This document shows positions 1-8,721 of a stretch of DNA of 64,000 nucleotides, in pieces. How positions within the stretch are numbered: position 1 is the stretch's first letter; every line of letters begins with the position of its first letter. The translations under genes were made by a program, and so were the position numbers. Origin of the DNA: Paenibacillus silviterrae (GTDB lineage: Bacteria > Bacillota > Bacilli > Paenibacillales > NBRC-103111); assembly GCF_030167925.1 (NCBI RefSeq), contig NZ_JASKUT010000001.1:1984001-2048000 (forward strand), in the 5' to 3' direction. A model generated the notes under the pieces. It did not search any database, was not told where the DNA came from, and was given only the letters and a program-made list of their open reading frames with translations.

Positions 1-88
1 CTGCGGTGCAATCCTTGCACATATTTCTTATATTTTTCTGATACACCTTGCCGCATTTCGGACAATGGGCTACCATCAGCATACTCAA
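1..88 (-). CDS. yvyF: Flagellar-region zinc-ribbon protein, YvyF/TIGR03826-like (5' part only)
   Basis: Only the first 29 or so codons are inside the window; the rest lies off the left edge. The visible residues contain a CPKCG pair and a second CKDC pair about 20 residues later, a compact zinc-binding arrangement typical of YvyF, the small protein encoded between comFC and flgM in Bacillales. Its role is not well defined but it sits in flagellar/anti-sigma loci. A GAGG-GAG ribosome site precedes a TTG start at 88; an in-frame ATG at 82 is the alternative. Assignment rests on a short piece and is tentative. Confidence 0.5.
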   Translation of the reverse strand, partial: MSMLMVAHCPKCGKVYQKNIRNMCKDCTA

Positions 89-252
89 TAGAGGTCACTC
101 CCTCACCTAATAAATGTCTCGACATTCGAGGGGACTATAGGATTAGTTCTTTGTGACTAATTATAACATGGACCCTATTTCCAGTATAGATACATAGGCA
201 CAGAAAATACTAAATTCGTTTTTAGATTGTATGCACCTCGGAGGTGAATCGA

Positions 253-333
253 ATGGGCGACAAACAGCAGGGTCATGGCAACCAGAACACAACCACCCGC
301 ACAGAGGACAAAAGCTCTAAAAAGTCGAAGTAA
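253..333 (+). CDS. Possible 26-residue hydrophilic peptide
   Basis: A short ORF on the otherwise unused strand starts with ATG six bases after a perfect GGAGGTG ribosome site. It encodes a very polar peptide beginning MGDKQQGHGNQN and ending SSKKSK, with no membrane segment. It is followed directly by a hairpin at 341-380 that could end its message. The composition recalls tiny spore or stress peptides of Bacillales, but I recognise no family. The only competing ORF on the other strand runs through the hairpin. A good ribosome site and a terminator are the support; expression is unproven. Confidence 0.4.
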   Translation: MGDKQQGHGNQNTTTRTEDKSSKKSK

Positions 334-340
334 GCTTGAA

Positions 341-380
341 AAGAAGGGAGCCTGATCCAGGATCACAGCTCCCTCTTCTT
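341..380. terminator. Hairpin after the 26-residue ORF
   Basis: AGGGAGC (345-351) pairs with GCTCCCT (368-374), and flanking AAGA/TCTT bases can extend the stem with one bulge. The T-rich tract on the right is broken (CTTCTTC), so termination may be weak. Confidence 0.45.
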
Positions 381-455
381 CTGCCTTCCATGTCTATAAC
401 AAGGAAATATCCCCATTTATTTCTATTCCTTCCGACCGGAAGTTATAACTCCCAA

Positions 456-509
456 AAAGAAAAGGCCGTCTCCCCCGATCGTGTTAACCGTCCGGGAGAA
501 AGCAGCCTT
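456..509 (-). terminator. Terminator of the deoB-punA-punA operon
   Basis: On the minus strand AAGGC and TCTCCC pair with GGGAGA and GCCTT, followed by a TTTTCTTTTT tract. It lies 8 bases after the stop codon of the last phosphorylase gene. Confidence 0.75.
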
Positions 510-516
510 CTAAGAA

Positions 517-1368
517 CTACAAATTCACTTCGGAGACGAAACGTTTCACCAGCTCGATAAACACCGGCTTCGTCCGGTTCGCTACCGCCACCACCTGCTC
601 GTGAGTCAGCGGCTCCAATTCCTCCCCGATCGCCATGTCCGTAATGCAGGATATACCCAGCACTCGCAAGCCGGCGTGACGCGCCGCGATCACCTCTCCG
701 ACCGTGGACATCCCTACCGCATCTCCGCCCAGCTTCGCCAGCATGGTGAGCTCTGCGGGCGGCAAGTAATTCGGGCCGGTAATCCCGCTGTATACACCCT
801 CCTGCAAGCGAATCGCTTCGCCGCGCTCCTGTCCCATTTGCTCTGCAATCCTTTTGGCAACCGCGCGGAACTCCCTGTTATATGCTTCGGACATATCCGG
901 GAAGCGTACGCCCAACTCAGGGTGATTCGGCCCGATTAACGGGTTATCTCCCGTCATGTTGAGATGATCGGAGATCAGCATCAAGTCTCCCGCCTGGAAG
1001 GTACGGTTCATGCCCCCGGCCGCATTGGTGATGACAAGCGCCTGCACGCCGAGCTGCTTCATCACGTAGATCGGGAAGACGACCTTCTTCATAGAGTAGC
1101 CCTCATAATAATGGAACCGGCCCTGCATGACGATGACCTGCTTGCCTCCGAGAGCTCCGATCACAAACTGTCCGGCATGTCCTTCCACCGTGGACACCGG
1201 GAAGTGCGGCACCTCATCGTAAGGAATGACGACGGGGTTCTCAACCTGCTCCGCCAAATCGCCGAGACCGGAGCCGAGCACCATGCCGATCGCCAGCTCT
1301 CTTCCTTGCGTCCGCTGACGAATCCAGTCAGAGGCTTCCTTAATTTGCTCTATGTATGTTTTTTCCAT
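517..1368 (-). CDS. Purine nucleoside phosphorylase paralog with altered base-binding residues
   Basis: Trimeric (human-type) purine nucleoside phosphorylase fold, 283 residues. Phosphate-site motifs are intact: GSGLG at 32-36, His64 in VEGHAG, RFHYYEG at 84-90 and TNAAGG at 114-119. Two residues that read the purine base are not standard. The family's GPxYETxAE motif is GPNYLPPAE here, so the catalytic Glu (human Glu201) is Leu202, and the Asn of the SxITN motif (human Asn243) is Asp244. The upstream tandem copy keeps both. In this family an Asn-to-Asp change is known to favour 6-aminopurines such as adenosine, so a changed substrate is likely (inference). Ribosome site AAGGAG; last gene of the deoB operon. 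Confidence 0.88.
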   Translation of the reverse strand: MEKTYIEQIKEASDWIRQRTQGRELAIGMVLGSGLGDLAEQVENPVVIPYDEVPHFPVSTVEGHAGQFVIGALGGKQVIVMQGRFHYYEGYSMKKVVFPIYVMKQLGVQALVITNAAGGMNRTFQAGDLMLISDHLNMTGDNPLIGPNHPELGVRFPDMSEAYNREFRAVAKRIAEQMGQERGEAIRLQEGVYSGITGPNYLPPAELTMLAKLGGDAVGMSTVGEVIAARHAGLRVLGISCITDMAIGEELEPLTHEQVVAVANRTKPVFIELVKRFVSEVNL

Positions 1369-1414
1369 CGTATTCGCTCCTTGTATACACTGGCATTGGA
1401 GACTGCTTCACCCG

Positions 1415-2242
1415 TCACAGCTTCTCTATAATTCCAAGAACGAGCTTTAAAAACTTCGGCTTTACCCGCTCGGTCGTTTCCATTACCTCCTGATGGGATA
1501 AGGGCTGATCCAATATCCCTGCAGCCATATTGCTGATACAAGAGAAGCCCAGCACCTCGATACCCGCATGCCTTGCCACAATCACCTCAGGCACCGTCGA
1601 CATCCCCACCGCGTCGCCGCCTAGGGCGCGCAGCATGCGGATTTCGGCAGGCGTCTCATAGGTGGGGCCCAACAGACCGGCGTAGACCCCTTCCTGAAGC
1701 GTCAAGCCTTGACTATCGGCGACCTCTCTCGCCGTATCGCGCAGCCGCTTGCTGTACGCCTCCGACATATCCGGAAAACGGACGCCGAGCTCTGCGAAAT
1801 TCGGACCGATCAACGGATTGCGGAACGTAAAGTTGATATGGTCCTTAATCAGCATTAAGTCGCCCACCTCGAACGAGGTGCTGATACCGCCGGCCGCATT
1901 GGTCACAATCAGCTTGCTGACGCCGAGCTGCTTCATGACCCGCACAGGAAACGAGACGGTGTCTCCGTCATAGCCCTCATACTGATGGAACCGGCCCTTC
2001 ATGAGCAGCACATGGCGGCCTGCAATCGTACCGAGCAGCAGCTCCCCGGCGTGTCCTTCTACGGTAGACACCGGAAAATGCGGAATCCGGTCGTACTCGA
2101 CCACGACGGCATTTTCAACCAGATCGGAAATGACGCCGAGACCCGAGCCAAGAATCAGGCCGATATCGGGCGTATGCGGATATAACCCTTGAATATAGGC
2201 TGCCGCTTCACTGATTTTTTCAAGATATGTTTTGGTTTGCAT
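1415..2242 (-). CDS. punA: Purine nucleoside phosphorylase, 6-oxopurine type
   Basis: Phosphorolysis of inosine and guanosine to free base and ribose-1-phosphate. All family motifs are canonical: GSGLG, VEGHAG, GRFHQYEG, TNAAGG, GPTYETPAE with the catalytic Glu, and CISN with the base-reading Asn. This is the ortholog of Bacillus PupG/PunA. It sits 26 bases behind deoB, whose product converts the released (deoxy)ribose-1-phosphate. The start is uncertain: AGGAGG stands about 5 bases before a TTG at 2248 and 11 bases before the ATG at 2242, in the same frame. Confidence 0.93.
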   Translation of the reverse strand: MQTKTYLEKISEAAAYIQGLYPHTPDIGLILGSGLGVISDLVENAVVVEYDRIPHFPVSTVEGHAGELLLGTIAGRHVLLMKGRFHQYEGYDGDTVSFPVRVMKQLGVSKLIVTNAAGGISTSFEVGDLMLIKDHINFTFRNPLIGPNFAELGVRFPDMSEAYSKRLRDTAREVADSQGLTLQEGVYAGLLGPTYETPAEIRMLRALGGDAVGMSTVPEVIVARHAGIEVLGFSCISNMAAGILDQPLSHQEVMETTERVKPKFLKLVLGIIEKL

Positions 2243-2268
2243 TTGCAAGCACCCCTCCTCTTTCCAAC

Positions 2269-3447
2269 CTATGATTTCAACTCCGCCAAAAAGCTGACAC
2301 CGTTCCCGGTACCGGCAACGCCGAAGTTCTCCGCCACGGTCGCTCCTACATCGGCGAACGTCGAACGAATACCGAGGGAGCCGTTCGCCTGCAGCTTCGG
2401 ACTATAGACGAGCAGGGGCACATATTCCCGAGTATGATCCGTCCCCGGATGCACCGGGTCATTGCCGTGGTCGGCCGTTAGGATAAGCAAGTCGTCCTCG
2501 CCGATCTGTTCCATGATCGCTGGGAGCCATTCATCGAATTCCATTAGAGCCTTCGCGTACCCCTCCGGATCCCGCCGATGTCCGTATAAGGAATCAAAGT
2601 CCACGAGATTTGTGAACAGCAATCCTTCAAAGCTGCCCTTCAGCTGCTCGATCGTCTTATGAATTCCGTCCAGATTGCTTTTGGTCGGCCATGCTGCCGT
2701 GACGCCTTCTCCATCGAAAATATCATTGATTTTCCCGACGGCGATTACGTCCTTGCCGGCTTCCTTCAGCTGATTCATGACGGTAGGCGCCGGAGGCTTC
2801 ACCGCATAATCGTGACGATTCGGCGTTCTCTTGAAGGCGCCCGGCTGCCCGATATAAGGCCTTGCGATGACACGGCCAACGACATAAGGCTCCACTAGCG
2901 TTAAGCGGCGCGCGATTTCACAAGCACGATAAAGCTCCTCCAGCGGGATAACTTCCTCATGGGCGGCGAGCTGGAACACACTGTCCGCTGAGGTATAGAC
3001 GATCCACGCACCGGTCTTCATTTGCTCTTCACCGAGCTCATCCAGAATCTCCGTACCCGAGGCCGGCTTATTGCCGATGACCTTCCTGCCTGTCTCCTGC
3101 TCAAACCGGGAAATCAGCTCAGCCGGAAACCCTTCGGGAAATACGTTGAAAGGGACGGTGACTTTGAGGCCCATAATTTCCCAATGCCCTGTCATCGTAT
3201 CCTTCCCGACCGATACCTCAGCCATCTTGCCGTAGTAAGCAGAAGGACTCTCTACCGCTTCCACCCGCTGCAGAGCCGCAATGTTACCGAGGCCCAACCT
3301 TTGCAGATTAGGGAGTGACAACGTCGAAATGGTTTCGGCGATATGACCCAACGTATGAGAGCCGGCATCGCCGAACCGCTCCGCATCCGGCAGCTCTCCG
3401 ATGCCTACACTATCCAGTACAATGACACCTATGCGTTTAAATTTCAT
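2269..3447 (-). CDS. deoB: Phosphopentomutase
   Basis: Interconverts (deoxy)ribose-1-phosphate and (deoxy)ribose-5-phosphate, linking nucleoside breakdown to the pentose phosphate pathway. The 392-residue protein is family length. It has the alkaline-phosphatase-superfamily metal motifs: [13 protein letters not shown] at the N terminus, SADSVFQ in the middle, and TADHGNDP and GTDHTRE near the C terminus. I chose the ATG at 3447, four bases after GGGAGGTG; an upstream in-frame extension lacks a ribosome site. First gene of an operon with two purine nucleoside phosphorylases. Confidence 0.95.
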   Translation of the reverse strand: MKFKRIGVIVLDSVGIGELPDAERFGDAGSHTLGHIAETISTLSLPNLQRLGLGNIAALQRVEAVESPSAYYGKMAEVSVGKDTMTGHWEIMGLKVTVPFNVFPEGFPAELISRFEQETGRKVIGNKPASGTEILDELGEEQMKTGAWIVYTSADSVFQLAAHEEVIPLEELYRACEIARRLTLVEPYVVGRVIARPYIGQPGAFKRTPNRHDYAVKPPAPTVMNQLKEAGKDVIAVGKINDIFDGEGVTAAWPTKSNLDGIHKTIEQLKGSFEGLLFTNLVDFDSLYGHRRDPEGYAKALMEFDEWLPAIMEQIGEDDLLILTADHGNDPVHPGTDHTREYVPLLVYSPKLQANGSLGIRSTFADVGATVAENFGVAGTGNGVSFLAELKS

Positions 3448-3569
3448 GCGGCACCTCCCTAAAGATCTATACAAACCGATTCATGTAATAGCATTGCTTC
3501 CAACCCTGCTCCCTCGTATTCGACGGAAGCTTATCTTATTATCGCAAAACGCCTCCGCGTTTGCAAAAA

Positions 3570-3615
3570 CGCCCAAACAAAAAACCGCACAGCCGGTCGC
3601 TGAACGGTTTCGGGT
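3570..3615 (-). terminator. Terminator after xerD
   Basis: On the minus strand AACCG and CGGTT flank a 17-base loop that itself contains complementary CCGG bases, followed by TTTTTTG. It begins right at the xerD stop codon and separates xerD from deoB. Confidence 0.65.
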
Positions 3616-4511
3616 CACATTTTGGCACGGGGATGGGTACGGTCATACACTTCCTTCATCTTGGAGCGCGTCACATGGGTATAAATCTGGGTCGTCGAAA
3701 TGTCCGCATGGCCCAGCATCTCCTGAACAGCCCTTAAATCCGCTCCGTTTTCCAGCAAGTGAGTCGCGAAAGAATGCCGCAGCGTGTGCGGGGTAATTTC
3801 CTTCATAATATTCGCTTCCATGGCATAACGCTTAATGATCTTCCAGAAGCCCTGGCGCGTAATTCGCGTACCCAAGTGGTTAATGAACAAGGCTTCCTCC
3901 GTCTTGGACTGCTTCAGCAGCTTCGGGCGCATGGTTTCGATATAGGCGGTCAAAAAGTGGCTTGCCATCCGGCCGATCGGTACGATCCGTTCTTTCGAGC
4001 CTTTGCCGATGCACCGGATGAAGCCCATGCCCAGATTCACACTCTGCAAATCGAGCGAGATCAGCTCCGACACCCGAATGCCCGTCGCGTAAAGCAGTTC
4101 GAGCATCGCCTTATCCCGCATTCCGTTCGGCGAGGTCGTTTGGGGTGCCTCCAGCAGCGTCTCGACCTCCTGCACCGTCAGCACCTTCGGCAGTCGCTTC
4201 TCCAGCTTCGGCGTCTCCATGTGCAGCGACGGATCGTGGTCCAGCATTCGCTCCCGAACGAGAAACTGATAGAAGGCGCGAATCGAAACCATGCTTCTTG
4301 ATAATGTAGCCGAGGCACGACCAAGCTGCTTCAGCTTCATCAGATAGTTGGAAATATGAACCTTGGTCGATTCCTTAAGGGAAGTGATACCCGCCTTCTC
4401 CAGAAAATTCAAATATTGTGTAATATCCCGTTCATAAGAGAAGAGTGTGTTCTGCGCCAGTCCCCGTTCGACGGATAAGTAGTGTATAAAGGTTTGTAAT
4501 TCGTTCTTCAT
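3615..4511 (-). CDS. xerD: Site-specific tyrosine recombinase XerD
   Basis: Acts with XerC at dif to resolve chromosome dimers. The protein has 298 residues, the family length. The N-terminal SAM-like core-binding domain covers about residues 1-90. The catalytic domain shows the expected residues: Arg in GIRVSELI, Lys in GKGSKER, HTLRHSF (HxxR), GHADISTTQ and the nucleophile in IYTH. The chosen ATG follows GGGGAAC; 22 further upstream codons have no ribosome site. The place between the deoB operon and the yqzK-like gene matches the Bacillales drm-ripX neighbourhood. Confidence 0.95.
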   Translation of the reverse strand: MKNELQTFIHYLSVERGLAQNTLFSYERDITQYLNFLEKAGITSLKESTKVHISNYLMKLKQLGRASATLSRSMVSIRAFYQFLVRERMLDHDPSLHMETPKLEKRLPKVLTVQEVETLLEAPQTTSPNGMRDKAMLELLYATGIRVSELISLDLQSVNLGMGFIRCIGKGSKERIVPIGRMASHFLTAYIETMRPKLLKQSKTEEALFINHLGTRITRQGFWKIIKRYAMEANIMKEITPHTLRHSFATHLLENGADLRAVQEMLGHADISTTQIYTHVTRSKMKEVYDRTHPRAKM

Positions 4512-4650
4512 GCTTGGCTGTTCCCCTTTACGTATGCAGCACCGTGCTCGCCATCGTCCGTGCTTCGACCTGATCACAGCGAGTCAATGTTAACTATTTA
4601 CTACAATTCAACACGAACACGCATTTTCCTGCTAGGACAAGCAAGCTTCT

Positions 4651-4890
4651 TCATTCCCCGATCCAATAAAATAATTTCAACCGCTCTCGCATACTTGTGC
4701 TTTGCTGAAAAGAGATGTGATCCTCCGGATGAAATACCTTGACGGCCCGCCCGAGCGGCTCCCGGTATTTCTGCGTCGGCTCGATCCAATTCGTCACGAG
4801 CACCAGGATGTGATATATCACGAAGGTAAACGCAGCAAACACAATGGCGAAGCGCAATCGATTCATCCATTTGCGTAAATGAAAGATCAT
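4651..4890 (-). CDS. yqzK: DUF4227 family small membrane protein (YqzK-like)
   Basis: 79 residues with one N-terminal transmembrane helix (about residues 12-33, FAIVFAAFTFVIYHILVLV) and a charged tail containing PLGRAVKVF. This size and pattern fit the DUF4227/YqzK family found beside fur and xerD in Bacillales. Function is unknown. AGGAGG stands nine bases before the ATG. It is 139 bases upstream of xerD and is probably cotranscribed with it. Confidence 0.75.
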   Translation of the reverse strand: MIFHLRKWMNRLRFAIVFAAFTFVIYHILVLVTNWIEPTQKYREPLGRAVKVFHPEDHISFQQSTSMRERLKLFYWIGE

Positions 4891-4946
4891 AGCCTGTACC
4901 CTCCTGTTCCTAAGAGTAGACTATGATCCGATCGGGACAAATATGA

Positions 4947-6071
4947 TTAGCTGATGGGAAGTAAAGAGTCTAGTCCCGTGTAAGGCATTCCCACGGCTTC
5001 CGCCACCGCGGGATACGTAACGTGCCCTTGATACGTATTGACGCCAAGACGCAAGGAAGGATTGCTGTAAAGCGCCCGTGTTACGCCTTTATTAGCCAGC
5101 TCCTGCGCGTAGGAGATCGTCACATTCGTCAAGGCGAGCGTGGACGTCCTCGGCACGGCGCCGGGCATATTCGCTACGGCATAGTGGATCACACCGAACT
5201 TGACGTAAGTCGGCTCACTGTGAGTCGTTACCTTGTCGACCGTGGCGATCGAGCCCCCCTGGTCCACGGCAACGTCAACGATGACGGCTCCCGGCTTCAT
5301 CGTCTTCACCATTTCCTCGGTGACCAGCTTCGGCGCCTTAGCCCCGGGAATCAGTACGGCGCCGATCAGGAGGTCCGCCTTTTGTACCGCTTGGGCAATG
5401 TTGTAGGGATTGGACATCAAGGTATGAACCCGTCCGTAGAAGACATCATCCAAATAACGGATGCGCTCCGCATTCCGTTCGATCACGACCACGTTGGCTC
5501 CGAGCCCGAATGCCATCTTCGCCGCATTCGTACCTACGATGCCCCCTCCGAGGATAATGACATCCGCAGGCGGTACGCCGGGTACGCCTCCCAGAAGAAT
5601 TCCCCTCCCTCCGTAAAACTTCTCGAGAAATTGGGCGCCGACCTGCACCGACATACGCCCGGCCACCTCGCTCATCGGTGTTAGCAGCGGGAGGCTTCCG
5701 TTCGGCATTTGAATCGTCTCGTAGGCGATTCCGGTCACCCTGCTCTTGACTAGTGCTTCCGTCAGCTTGGGCTCCGCCGCAAGATGAAGGTACGTAAACA
5801 ACGTTAGACCTTCCCGGAAATATCCGTATTCCGCAGGCAGCGGCTCCTTTACCTTCATGATCATATCCGCCTGTCCCCATACCTCCGAGGCTTCCTGCAG
5901 AATGGTCGCCCCTTCACGTGCATAGTCCCCGTCCGAAAAGCCGCTGCCCGCTCCCGCTCCCGCCTCGATCACTACGGTGTGGCCATCCGCTGTCAGCATG
6001 GCCGTTCCCCCCGGGGTCAAGGCTACCCGGTTTTCGTTGTTCTTGATTTCCTTCGGCACTCCGATAATCAT
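4947..6071 (-). CDS. ald: Alanine dehydrogenase
   Basis: NAD-dependent oxidative deamination of L-alanine to pyruvate and ammonia, used for alanine catabolism in sporulation and as an alanine source in reverse. The 374-residue protein has the family N terminus [20 protein letters not shown], the substrate-site region [10 protein letters not shown], and a Rossmann motif [13 protein letters not shown] near residue 175. A GGAGG ribosome site precedes the ATG by 11 bases. No adjacent co-directional partner obviously shares its function. Confidence 0.96.
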   Translation of the reverse strand: MIIGVPKEIKNNENRVALTPGGTAMLTADGHTVVIEAGAGAGSGFSDGDYAREGATILQEASEVWGQADMIMKVKEPLPAEYGYFREGLTLFTYLHLAAEPKLTEALVKSRVTGIAYETIQMPNGSLPLLTPMSEVAGRMSVQVGAQFLEKFYGGRGILLGGVPGVPPADVIILGGGIVGTNAAKMAFGLGANVVVIERNAERIRYLDDVFYGRVHTLMSNPYNIAQAVQKADLLIGAVLIPGAKAPKLVTEEMVKTMKPGAVIVDVAVDQGGSIATVDKVTTHSEPTYVKFGVIHYAVANMPGAVPRTSTLALTNVTISYAQELANKGVTRALYSNPSLRLGVNTYQGHVTYPAVAEAVGMPYTGLDSLLPIS

Positions 6072-6197
6072 AATGGCAGTTTCCTCCTTAGGCTTATATC
6101 CGTTGTTTCATTTTTGCCAACTTTCCCCGAATCTATTTCCGAATAGCAAAAAAACCTTCTGGCTTATGGAGCAAGTCCCAAGTCGAAGGTTTCCGGT

Positions 6198-6647
6198 TTA
6201 AGCTTTATGTTTATCGCTGCAGCGATGGCAGATGCCCTGGAAGTCTAACCGGTGATCCAGCACCTTAAATCCGAATTCACGTTCCAGGCGTTCCTCCAGC
6301 GGACCGAGCCAGTCTTCCATAATCTCATCCACTGCGCCGCATTGTACACAAATTAAATGATGATGGTGGTGATGATTGCTGTCATTGCGAAGGTCGTAGC
6401 GCGCTACGCCGTCGCCGAAATTCATCTTCTCCAGCACATGCAGCTCACTTAGCAATTCGAGCGTTCGATATACGGTGGCAAGTCCGATCTCAGGTGCCTT
6501 ATCCTTCACCAGCATAAAGACATCCTCTGCGCTGAGGTGATCTTCCTCGTTCTCGAGGAGAACCCGGACGGTAGCCTCCCGCTGTGGCGTCAGCTTATAG
6601 CCTTGCGATTGCAGCTGCTGTTTAATCTTTTCAATGCGAGATTCCAT
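6198..6647 (-). CDS. fur: Ferric uptake regulator family repressor
   Basis: 149 residues. Winged helix at residues 1-85 (TPQREATVRVLLE, ATVYRTLELL), then the dimer and metal domain. Structural zinc pairs are CVQC (Cys100, Cys103) and CHRC (Cys140, Cys143). The metal-sensing histidine segment is a run of six histidines, residues 92-97, longer than the usual HxHHH. The location next to spoIIM and the xerD region matches B. subtilis Fur rather than PerR or Zur, but the metal is inferred. It has a strong sigma-A promoter of its own at 6737-6766. Confidence 0.9.
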   Translation of the reverse strand: MESRIEKIKQQLQSQGYKLTPQREATVRVLLENEEDHLSAEDVFMLVKDKAPEIGLATVYRTLELLSELHVLEKMNFGDGVARYDLRNDSNHHHHHHLICVQCGAVDEIMEDWLGPLEERLEREFGFKVLDHRLDFQGICHRCSDKHKA

Positions 6648-6697
6648 GCCCCTCTCCCTCCGGGTGCTTACGTTACTATCGAGCAGGCGGCACGAAT

Positions 6698-6720
6698 GGC
6701 ACTAACAACTCGTGAGTGCC
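6698..6720. other. Inverted repeat in the fur leader
   Basis: GGCACT and AGTGCC separated by 11 bases lie between the fur promoter and its start codon. It could be a leader hairpin or an operator. It does not match the 19-bp Fur box, so autoregulation by Fur cannot be claimed from it. Confidence 0.35.
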
Positions 6721-6736
6721 AGCATACCTTGCTTAC

Positions 6737-6766
6737 ATTATAGGTGGAGGGGGACGGGAAAGTCAA
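6737..6766 (-). promoter_or_regulatory. Sigma-A promoter of fur
   Basis: On the minus strand TTGACT (6766-6761), an 18-base spacer and a perfect TATAAT (6742-6737), about 90 bases upstream of the fur start codon. Confidence 0.7.
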
Positions 6767-6786
6767 TCAGTTTTCCTAAGCGAACA

Positions 6787-7431
6787 TCAGCCTGCCAGGC
6801 TCATCAGCATCGGCGTTACCCATTTCATCATCAACGGCGACACCTTCGCTTCGAAATAAGCAACCCCGCAAAGCAGCACCCCGGAAGCAAGAATGGTCCC
6901 CGAGAATCGCATAAAGGGCTCATAGACCTTCCCTTGGCGTGCAATGAATCTGCTTTTGACCATATAGATGGAGAAAGCAATGGCCGTCACACTGCAAATG
7001 AGCAGCGCCGGGATAATGATCAGGTTCGGAGGCACGACGGATACAAGCGCAAACAACAGGCCTGTCCAGGATAACTGTCCCACCAGATAGGATACCGTGA
7101 ACCCGACGAGCACTCCTTTCAAGAAATCCAAAATCAGAATCAACGGAAGCCCGATCACCGACATGCCCAGAACCCAGATGATGAGAATCCATTTGATATG
7201 CATGGCGAAGGTATCCTGGAACGATGCTCTAACATCCGTCCCGATGCTACCCTGCTCCACATTTGTAAAAAAATTGCTTAAATATCTCATAATTTCTTGT
7301 TTTTGCTCAAGAGACAGGGCATGAACCATCACGGCACCGAACACGACGCCTGTTACGAAGATCACACCGACAAATAAATAGAACGACATATGCTCCTTCC
7401 AGTAGCGCTGCAGCGCTCCATTACGCATCAT
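6787..7431 (-). CDS. spoIIM: Stage II sporulation protein M
   Basis: Integral membrane component of the DMP (SpoIID-SpoIIM-SpoIIP) complex that drives engulfment of the forespore by peptidoglycan remodelling. 214 residues with about five transmembrane helices and the family N terminus (HMSFYLFVGVIFVTGVVFG). Small loops and the central ILDFLKGVLVGF segment agree with SpoIIM. A GGGGGG-rich ribosome site precedes ATGATG. A sigma-E-like promoter lies just upstream (7462-7491), as expected for mother-cell expression. Confidence 0.95.
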   Translation of the reverse strand: MMRNGALQRYWKEHMSFYLFVGVIFVTGVVFGAVMVHALSLEQKQEIMRYLSNFFTNVEQGSIGTDVRASFQDTFAMHIKWILIIWVLGMSVIGLPLILILDFLKGVLVGFTVSYLVGQLSWTGLLFALVSVVPPNLIIIPALLICSVTAIAFSIYMVKSRFIARQGKVYEPFMRFSGTILASGVLLCGVAYFEAKVSPLMMKWVTPMLMSLAG

Positions 7432-7461
7432 GCTGCCAAGCCCCCCTTGTCCGATTACTAC

Positions 7462-7491
7462 ACCATATGAGAGGCTGTCCCGTTGTATGAC
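7462..7491 (-). promoter_or_regulatory. Sigma-E-like promoter of spoIIM
   Basis: On the minus strand GTCATACA (7491-7484), a 14-base spacer and CATATGGT (7469-7462). Each half matches six of eight positions of the sigma-E consensus. It lies 31 bases before spoIIM, a sigma-E gene in B. subtilis. Confidence 0.5.
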
Positions 7492-7492
7492 G

Positions 7493-7536
7493 AAAAAAAA
7501 GCCTCACCCCCGGCAAATAGCACCGTGGTAAGGCTT
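7493..7536 (-). terminator. Terminator after the nudF-endoQ operon
   Basis: On the minus strand AAGCCTTACC pairs over ten base pairs (one G-U) with GGTGAGGCTT, followed by eight T. It separates endoQ from spoIIM. Confidence 0.85.
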
Positions 7537-7545
7537 AGGATCGGA

Positions 7546-8721
7546 TTAAGCTTTCACCTTGCCGTAGCGGCCGCCGCCGCCGGTTTCCAGCTGAAGCGTG
7601 CCTTCCCTGGCCGACAAGATATAGCGGGCTATGGATTCGCCTGCCGCCTCCTCCAAGGCTTCATAAGAGGCGCTGTGCAGCAGGTTCATTTCCGTGCCGA
7701 AGCGGCTCAGCAGCTTCTCGAACGTCTTCTTGCCAAGGCCGGGAATGTATTCCAGCGGCACTTGATAATGATATGGCGGACGGTAATCCGGCACGAAAGG
7801 CTCATTCCGGTCGGCGATGCTGAGAATTCGATCCATCACGCCCCGTACGATTTTCGTGCTGCCGCAGTACAGACACCGCTCCACGGCCGTCTCCGATTCA
7901 TCGAGAATGGAGCCGCAGCCGTCGCAGTATGTCCGATGATATTTGCCTAGACGCGGATTCAGCCCATAATTGGCCATCACGCCCCGGCCTTCTTCTCTGG
8001 CCAAAGCTTTGCGCAGCTCGGTGAAGGTCGGTGCCGCCAATTGGAGTAGATTGTACTCCCGTCCGATCTTAGGAAGCGAATGGGCGTCGGAGTTCGTTAG
8101 AAACGTGTACCGATCGAGCTCGCTTACATAACCGGCCATTTCCGAATCGGCGCTTAGGCCAAGCTCCACTGCCGCGATCCGGTCCAGGTCCAAAAGATGC
8201 TCCATTCGGGTCGAGCAGCTCCCATAAACGCTTTTGTGCGGAGTGAAAATATGCGCCGGAATCATGATGCCGCCCCGGTCGATGACTTCCTGCTGAAGCT
8301 CTCTTGCAGGGACATAAATTCTCTGTGAGCTGAGCTGAACATTTTTCATATGCTTGCGCAGCCAATCGGTGAAGGACTGCATATCGGCAAGGGAAGGAAA
8401 ATACGCGTTCAAATGCGCTGTTCCCATTCCCGGGTCCCGAACTTCGATCTCGCAGCCTAGAATGATCGTCGACTGATGGTAGCGGATTCCTCCGCCCTCC
8501 AGCTCCTCCATTTCTCCCTTGTCGAGATAATGGAGCATTTCCTCCTGTACACCCGGCGAATGGCAGTCGATGATTCCTACGATATCCATCCCTTTCCGGT
8601 CCGCCGCTTCTCTAGCGATGTTATAGAAGGTGAGATTGCTCGCTGCGCTGATTTTTACCGCCAGTCCTGTCTCGGTGCGTCCAATGTGTATGTGCAGGTC
8701 TGCGTAATATCGGTTCATCAT
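7546..8721 (-). CDS. yqxK: Endonuclease Q family DNA repair nuclease (YqxK)
   Basis: 391 residues. N-terminal PHP-type metal hydrolase fold with YADLHIHIG, DCHSPGV and NSDAHSLPKIGREYN as metal ligands, then a zinc ribbon (CDGCG and CLYCGS, about residues 260-285). The C-terminal part, with PGLGKKTFEKLL, looks like a helix-hairpin-helix. This arrangement is that of EndoQ, which nicks DNA at deaminated bases (uracil, hypoxanthine). The ATG overlaps the nudF stop by one base, so the two are translationally coupled, as yqxK and nudF are neighbours in B. subtilis. Confidence 0.85.
   Translation of the reverse strand: MMNRYYADLHIHIGRTETGLAVKISAASNLTFYNIAREAADRKGMDIVGIIDCHSPGVQEEMLHYLDKGEMEELEGGGIRYHQSTIILGCEIEVRDPGMGTAHLNAYFPSLADMQSFTDWLRKHMKNVQLSSQRIYVPARELQQEVIDRGGIMIPAHIFTPHKSVYGSCSTRMEHLLDLDRIAAVELGLSADSEMAGYVSELDRYTFLTNSDAHSLPKIGREYNLLQLAAPTFTELRKALAREEGRGVMANYGLNPRLGKYHRTYCDGCGSILDESETAVERCLYCGSTKIVRGVMDRILSIADRNEPFVPDYRPPYHYQVPLEYIPGLGKKTFEKLLSRFGTEMNLLHSASYEALEEAAGESIARYILSAREGTLQLETGGGGRYGKVKA

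Noticed and set aside
175..366. 63-codon minus-strand frame with hydrophobic residues
   Set aside because: Starts inside a hairpin, overlaps the better-supported plus-strand ORF with its strong ribosome site, and matches no family I know.
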